A DNA stretch of 64,000 bases, from positions 25,366,969 through 25,430,968 of the forward strand of contig CM033752.1 of the NCBI GenBank assembly GCA_019671005.1, given 5' to 3'. This DNA is from Hibiscus mutabilis. Its lineage: Eukaryota; Streptophyta; Magnoliopsida; Malvales; Malvaceae. Positions 58,080 through 64,000 of the stretch are shown piece by piece. How positions within the stretch are numbered: position 1 is the first letter of the stretch; each line of letters opens with the position of its first letter. The notes under the pieces were generated by a model, which made no database searches, had not been told where the DNA came from, and saw nothing but the letters and a program-made list of their open reading frames with translations. The translations under genes were made by a program, and so were the position numbers.

Positions 58080-59160
58080 TGGAGAGGTAACAACTGCATT
58101 ATGCAAAGCTGCACCGAGAGTGTTTGAGCTTGATGATTTATCTTCTCTAAAGGCTTAGATTTCTACTTTGGAGAACAAAATCAAGAATATGGAAATGACA
58201 AGTGAAATTGCTCCTATCCAGCTAGCTCAATAAACAACCACCCTTGTGTTTTCCTGTGAGACTTGGGGCGGGAACCATAGTTTTGAGAATTGCCCACAAC
58301 ATGCAGAAAATGCTAGTTATGTCAGCAACATACGAGGCAACAACATGGGTACATCCTCCAACACAGTTAATAAGCAGTCTTGGAGTAACTCCAATCCTGC
58401 ACATCAACAAGAAGTATTTCGCTCTGAGAATAGTTCCTTTCAAGGAAATTCTAGTGTGCGGCAAAGAAATTCTGGTTACTCACAGCAATAGTTCACGCAT
58501 TAGACTCTAGTGTAGCCACAACAAAATCAGATGCAACCATAACACATTGCTTCACAATCTCAGCAATCACAATATAGAGCACCATCGCAAGCTCAGTCTC
58601 CGATGAGTTATTATGCTCCATCCAATATCTTGGACCTATTTGCTCTTCTTGAAGAGATGATGCGTGATCATTTGTCTCGCACTGAAGCTATAGTGCAAGG
58701 TCATTTTTCATTAATATGCACTTTGGAGGCTCAATTGGGATAGTTAGCTACTGACATGAATTCTAGATAGCCGGGCACATTACTGAGTAACACTAAGAGT
58801 CTTGTGCACAAGGTTAAAGAGCATTGCAATGATGTTACTCTCTGCAGTGGCAAACAGACTACTGGCTCGACGTAACCAGTTCTTATGTCTACCCATGAAC
58901 GAGAAGAGTCCTCTGTACCGATCATATAGTAGAGGATGGAGACAACATTGGCAAGACGAATAATATACCTCCTATAATTACTCTGGTTCCATCTATTGTA
59001 CAACTGAAGTTGTCACCACAATACCCCATGTCGGCGCAACAGTCAGATAATCTATCTCTCCTTTTTCTCAACGGTTTAAGAATACTGAGTAAGACACTCA
59101 ATTTCAATTCTTTCATAATACTTTGTAAAAACTTATAGTTCAAATTCCTTTAATTGATGC
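58080..59160 (+). pseudogene. gag: Element E gag, C-terminal part
   Basis: The reading gives VFELDDLSSLKA, KIKNMEMTS, and the zinc knuckle CETWGGNHSFENC near 58257, whose second Cys is Trp. A Gln/Ser/Asn-rich stretch follows. Stops are frequent (58157, 58231, 58489), and the frame changes several times. A Q-rich remnant runs to the protease linker (NYAKFMKDIL at about 59180). Confidence 0.82.
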
Positions 59161-59760
59161 TCTTACACAAATTCTGAACTATGCAAAGTTCATGAAGGAT
59201 ATTCTGTCCAAGAAGAAGAAGCTCAATACAATGGAAACCATTGCGCTCACTGAGGAGTGCAGTGCGTTAATATCTACTCCTCTATCAAGAAAGATGAAGG
59301 ATTCATGCAGTTTTATCATATCTTGCTCAATTGGTAATCATTACTTTAGTAAAGCTCTTTGTGATTTGGGGGCTAGTATAAATTTGATGCCCCTATCTAC
59401 TTTTCAAAAGTTAGAAAGAGGAGAAATAAAGCCCACTGCAGTCACATTATAATTAGCTAATAGATCTTTGACTTATCTGAATGGTCAAATCAAAGTTGTG
59501 CTTATTCCTATGGACAAGTTTATTTTTCCTGTTGATTTTATTATTCTTGATTGTGAGGCTGACAAAGATGTACCTATTATTCTTGGTCACCCATTACTGG
59601 GAAATCAGTCATTGATGTATCAAAAGGGGAACTTGCAATGAGTTTTTGAAAATGCCAAGTCACTTTTGGGATGTTTAACGCTAATATGGGAAGAAAGTCA
59701 AAATAATGTCATCATATCGACATTCTTGAACATATTATTCAAGAAAACGTGCATCATTGT
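59161..59760 (+). pseudogene. Element E protease
   Basis: NYAKFMKDILSKKKKL leads to LISTPLSRKMKDSCSFII and the active site ALCDLGASINLMPLSTFQKL (about 59355-59415). Then, after TAA at 59450, LANRSLTYLNGQIKVV and FPVDFIILDCE follow, with VPIILGHPLLG near 59580. Stops break it at several places. Confidence 0.88.
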
Positions 59761-61500
59761 GGTATTCTCATTGATGAAGATATTGGGTTGATGATGGTAG
59801 AAGAAGATTTTCCAAATTGTAACCACATTGTCGAAGTTCTCACTACTGCAGTTAATCATAAATGGCGAGTTGAATCTTTGGATCTTACTCATGGGTCAAT
59901 TTCTACTTTTAAACCATCTATTGAAGAAGCTCCTACTATGGAACTCAAGCCATTGCCAGCTAATCTCAAATATGTATTCCTTGGAGATGCGAAAACACTT
60001 TCAGTCATTGTCTCTACAACTCTTGACGCAACACAATAAGCTAAATTGATAAATATTCTAAAGCGACACAAGCGTGTTATTGCTTGGATAATTGCTAATA
60101 TCAAGGTCATTAGTCCATCTTATTGTATACAAAAGATTAAGCTGGATGATGAGAACAAACAGTCCATTGAGCCTTAGAGAAGATTGGATAAAAAGATAAA
60201 GGAAGTGGTCAAGAAGGAAATCCTTAAATGGTTGGACGCATGAATTATCTATGCAATTTTTTATAGTGCATGCATGAGTTCAGTACACTGTGTTCCTAAG
60301 AAAAGTGGCATCACTATAGTCCGTAACAATGCTAATGAGCTAATTTTAACTCGTATTCCTACGGGTTGACGTATTTGTATAGACTACATGCGTCTCAATG
60401 TAGTCACAAAGAAGGATCATTTTCCTCTTCCTTTCATTAATCAGATGCTAGATCAATTCACGGGCAAGGAGTGTTATTGCTTTTTAGATGGATATTATGG
60501 CTACAATCAAATAGCTATTGCACCTAAAGAGCAGGAGAATACTACTTTTACGTGCCCTTTTAGGACATTTTCATCCTGTCGTATGCCTTCCTATATTTGC
60601 AATGCACCAGCCACATTTTAAAGGTGAATGATGGCAATATTTTCAGATATGATTGATAATTCCCTTGAAATCTTTAAGGATTATTTTTCGGTATACGAGA
60701 ATAATTTTAATCATTGCATCGACAATCTAGAGAAAGTATTGTAGCGATGTAGAGACAACAATCTGGTTCTAAATTGGGGAAAATATCACTTCATGGTCAC
60801 TAAAGGGATTGTGCTGGGCCACAGAATTTCGAAGGCTGGAATTGAGGTTGATAGAGCTAAAATGGATGTAATTGAAAAACTACCACCACCGACAAATGTT
60901 AAAGGTATCCACAGTTTTCTAGGCCATGCTAAGTTCTATAGGAGATCCATTCGAGACTTCTCAAAGATCACCAAACCTCTATGCCTATTGTTGGAGCAAG
61001 GTATAAAATTTGATTTTGATGATGCATGTCTAGATGTATTCAATAAAATTAAAACACGGCTTGTGAACGCACTGATCATTGTTGCACTCAATTGGGAGCA
61101 ACCGTTTGAACTTATGTGCAATGACAATGATTTCGTTATGGGTTCAGTTTTGGGACAACACAAGGATAAGGTATTTCATGCAATCTACTACGTTAGTAAG
61201 ACTCTAACTAAAGCTCAAATTAATTATACTACCACTAAAAAGAGTTATTAGCAGTAATTTTTGCTTTCAATAAATTTTGTTCTTATCTTGTGGGCACAAA
61301 AAATACAGATTTTACTGATCATTCTGCTTTGAGATACCTTTTTGCGAAGAAAGATGCGAAACCTAGACTAATCTGCTTGATCTTATTGCTGTAAGAGTTC
61401 GATATAGAAATTAAAGAGCGCAAGGGGTCAGAAAATCAAGTTGTTGATCACCTTTCAAGGCTAGAAGCTGGCAGTGAAGATGGCAATAAGTTGTAAATTG
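59761..61500 (+). pseudogene. Element E RT and RNase H
   Basis: An RT N-terminal reading (59749-60039) has LKPLPANLKYVFLGD. The palm (60388-60780) has motif A FLDGYYGYNQIAIAP, then NAPATF and motif C FKDYFSVY, where the catalytic pair DD is DY. VLGHRISKAGIEVDRAKM, FLGHAKFYRRSIRDF and the RNase H block FELMCNDNDFVMGSVLGQHK follow, with Asn-Asp for the usual Asp-Ala and the first acidic residue changed. Stops occur at 60619, 60624, 60742, 61249 and elsewhere. Confidence 0.9.
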
Positions 61501-62820
61501 TCGACTCATTTCTGGATGAAAAGCTTTTTATTGTGAATGCAACACTGTGGTATGCTGATATAGTGAATTACTGGGTTTGTAGAAAGAATCCTATTGGTAT
61601 CACTGGGAACAAAAAGGCTAGATTCCTTAGAGATGCAACAAAATATCATTGGAATAGACCTTACTTGTTCAATGTTTGTAATGACAATATAATATGATGT
61701 TGCATTCCTAAGGAAGAGATGAAATCTATTCTACAACATTGTCATAATGCTCCTTATGGATGGCACGTTGGTGGAATGAAAACGACTGCAAAAGTCCTAC
61801 AATTCGGATTTTATTTGCCAACTTTGTTCAAAGAAGCTCATGAGTTCGCTCAATGCTGTGACAAATGTCAATGCACCGGATCGATATCTAGGAGAAATGA
61901 GATGCCACAGCAGCCAATAAATGGAAATTGAGCTATTTGATGTTTGGGGATTGGATTTCATGGGTTATTTTCCTAATTCTTTTAGAAATCTATACATTTT
62001 TATTGTAGTTGATTATGTGTCGAAGTGGATAGAAGCTATAACAGTGCCTAAAGATGATGAAAATATAGTCTTGAAATCTTTCACAAATACATAGTCACTC
62101 GCTTTGGAACACCAAAAGTATTGATCAAAGATCAGGGTAAACATTTCCACTGTAGCCAGGTGGCTGCTGCGTTGAAACGCTATCGAGTAAATCATAGACT
62201 GGCTACAACGTATCATCCTCAGTCCAATGGACAAGCATAGGTGTCTAATAGAGCTATAAAAAATGTTTTGGAAAAAGTGGTAAACACCAGTAGAAAAGAT
62301 TGGTCCTCTTATCTAGATGATGCATTGTGGGCTATACGTATTGCATACAAGACTCCATTGGGAATGTCACCATATCAATTAGTGTTTGGAAAATCTTGTC
62401 ATTTGCCAGTTGAACTTGAGCACACAGCCTTGTGGGCACTTAAGCAAGTCAACCTTGATTATGAGGCAGCAAGAAGGAAACACTTGTTAGACATTACTAA
62501 ATTAGAGGAAATTCGATGTAACACTTATAAAAATGCCTCTATTTACAAGGACAATAGCAAGCGCTGGCATGATAAGATTATTTTCCATCGACAATTTGAA
62601 GCTGAACAGTTGGTTTTTCTATTCAACTCTAGATTGAAATTGCACCCAAGAAAATTGAGATTACGATGGTCTGGACCTTTTGAAGTTGTGGAAGCATTTT
62701 TGTACAGTGCAGTCACAATCTAAGACTCAAAAGGAGGAACTTCATTCAAAGTCAATGGCCAAAGAATCAAACTTTATTGTGGTCACTTTGATCCTAGAAA
62801 CATTAAGACCATTAAATTGG
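61501..62820 (+). pseudogene. Element E integrase
   Basis: The zinc finger is readable (QHCHNAPYGWHVGGMKTT, then CCDKCQ). The core has VWGLDFMGYF in one frame and LIKDQGKHF in another. After HPQSNGQA the catalytic Glu codon is TAG. SNRAIKNVLEK, GMSPYQLVFGKSCHLPVELEH and the C-terminal RLRWSGPFEVVEAF follow, with KVNGQRIKLY near 62750. Several frameshifts between 61930 and 62240 break it. Confidence 0.9.
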
Positions 62821-63362
62821 TCAATTTTTTTTGAAATCCTCTTTAATTGCTTTATTAGATTTAGATTTTATTTTCCTTATTTTTTTGTTTAATTTCTTTT
62901 ATTTCCTTTTTGTAGAATAATATCTCTTTGCTTTGTCTCTTCTCTAACAACTTGTATGGTGGAAGGACTCACAAGATATGCATGGAAATATTTTGGGGCA
63001 AATCATGTAATTCAATTACACCGATCTACCCCTAATGATCACAACCTTTCATTAAGAGAGCGGGAAAACACAAAGAATGGGCATGATTTTTGCACCAAGA
63101 TCAAGTCGTTAAAACTCATCGTATTGGACGGTAACAATTATGCCTTTTCATTTTTCCTATTTTCTTCTTCTTTATTAAGCAACTTGGATATTCATTGAAT
63201 GCTCTATTTTCTCTGAGTTTTCAAAGCTTAAAAGATTGCATTTTTCTCTGCAAAATCTTTCATTTTCATCTTTTTTCTTATCATCCTTCATGGCCAAGAC
63301 AAGAGTAGCCTGAAAAATCACAAGGGAAACCCTTGTTCAAGACGTTCCAAGCTTAGAATCAA
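62821..63362 (+). other. Region after integrase of Element E, start of next ORF
   Basis: Mostly noncoding. ATG 63291 (MAKTRVA, then a stop) resembles the MAKTR start of the ORF that follows pol in Athila elements. It is cut within about 70 bases by the LTR at 63363. The ORF at 62956-63198 has no domain. Confidence 0.5.
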
Positions 63363-64000
63363 TGTAACCCCCTCGACCCGGCCTAGATGCCCAACTGAAC
63401 CGAGAGAACTATATTAGGTTTGCCAAAGCAAACCGGAGAAAGATTACAAAAACTGGTCTATTTTTTCTTTTTATCTTGTCTAGATGCGTATTATTAATCC
63501 TAAGTGTACATCCTTGCAACGGGTGAGTTTACAAAGGAATCGAACCATGGAAAGGCAACCAATTGCAAAACATACCTTTTAAGGACTAAAATGCAAATCT
63601 GATAAACTTAAGGATCAAAGCTGCAATTAAGGTTACCAATCCTCAATTAGTCCAATTACATGCTTACATGATAAATTTCAGGCAAATATGATTATCTAAG
63701 CTCACACAATTGCATTCTCAAAACTCGGGGACCAAAATGAAAGAAACGAAAACTTCCAAATATTCCATATAACAGAATTAACTGCAGCCATACCGAAAGC
63801 ATACAGGTGTTTCAGTACGCCTTAACAATTTCCAAAACTTAGATTCCAGTGGCTAAAACTCGTACCGAAACACTTGTTCGCGTATCGAAACGCCTAGCCA
63901 AAATGCTTGAGACCGTACCGAAACACTTGCTCGAGTATCGAAACGCCTAGCCAAAATACTTGAAACCATACCAGAACACTTGCTCGAGTATCGAAACGTT
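63363..64000 (-). repeat. LTR of a further Del/Tekay-type element (partial)
   Basis: It begins TGTAACCCCCTCGACCCGGCCTAG, as in the Element B LTRs, and continues collinear with them ('ttatcttgtctagatgcgtattatt', 'ccaatcctcaattagt'). The CGTACCGAAACG motif cluster occupies about 63786-64000. The element runs off the window, so it may be a complete copy or a solo LTR. Confidence 0.88.

Larger units (their letters stand above)
55076..63362 (+). mobile_element. Element E: Athila/Tat-type Ty3/gypsy element, 3' end interrupted
   Basis: The order is LTR (about 55076-56311), degenerate primer-binding site, gag (with an unrelated insertion), protease, RT/RNase H, integrase and the start of a further ORF (63291). 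It is then cut at 63363 by a chromovirus LTR. Proteins are related to Element C's but clearly diverged and more decayed, so it is probably older. The rest lies outside the window. Confidence 0.85.

Noticed and set aside
1..64000. Assignment to a particular plant family from the CGTATCGATACG-like LTR motifs
   Set aside because: The motif type seems familiar from some dicot LTRs, but I cannot verify this without a database search.

Overview
This window is intergenic DNA from a plant, almost certainly a dicot. It is AT-rich and made of nested, decayed transposons with no convincing intact host gene. The evidence is the plant-type Ty3/gypsy chromovirus and Athila/Tat elements, a plant copia element, plant L1-type LINE pieces, primer-binding sites for plant initiator tRNA-Met and for the tRNA used by Athila elements, and hAT-like short elements with 8-bp target duplications. 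A more precise taxonomic guess is not safe from this sequence.

Layout, left half (1-39609). An old LTR tail (1-848) and another LTR-like sequence (849-1955, resuming 38050-39021) host Element A, a Del/Tekay-type chromovirus on the minus strand. Element A spans 1956-38044 and has a 5-bp target duplication ATTCA on both sides. Two further elements sit inside it. Element C (6559-18536, plus strand, Athila/Tat type) broke A's integrase at its zinc finger. Element B (22923-35220, minus strand, sibling of A) broke A's 5' LTR and is flanked by CGGTA. B's left LTR carries a 642-bp hAT-like element (24048-24689), and B's right LTR still has the empty site. The insertion order is host LTR, then A, then B and C, then the hAT-like element in B.

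Layout, right half (39022-64000). Two more LTR ends (to 39314 and 39609) are followed by anonymous DNA and a second hAT-like element (40977-41624). The 3' end of an Athila-like element follows, with a coiled-coil ORF remnant and an LTR (about 42540-45750). A minus-strand LINE (46091-46852 and 52801-53768) is split by a 5.9-kb copia element (46853-52800). The 5' part of a plus-strand LINE lies head-to-head with it (53770-55070). An Athila/Tat-type Element E (about 55076-63362) cuts the second LINE and is itself cut by the LTR of another chromovirus (63363 to the window end).

Two things stand out. Element C carries, between integrase and 3' LTR, an intron-less, decayed LOG-type cytokinin-activating enzyme gene (14649-15292), preceded by an uncharacterised cysteine-rich ORF. 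The copia element's leader holds two tandem copies of a stem-loop array, in which seven of eight hairpins show the same CAAA tetraloop on stems of different sequence. All retroelement proteins here are interrupted by stops or frameshifts, and several have lost catalytic residues, so no element looks autonomous.
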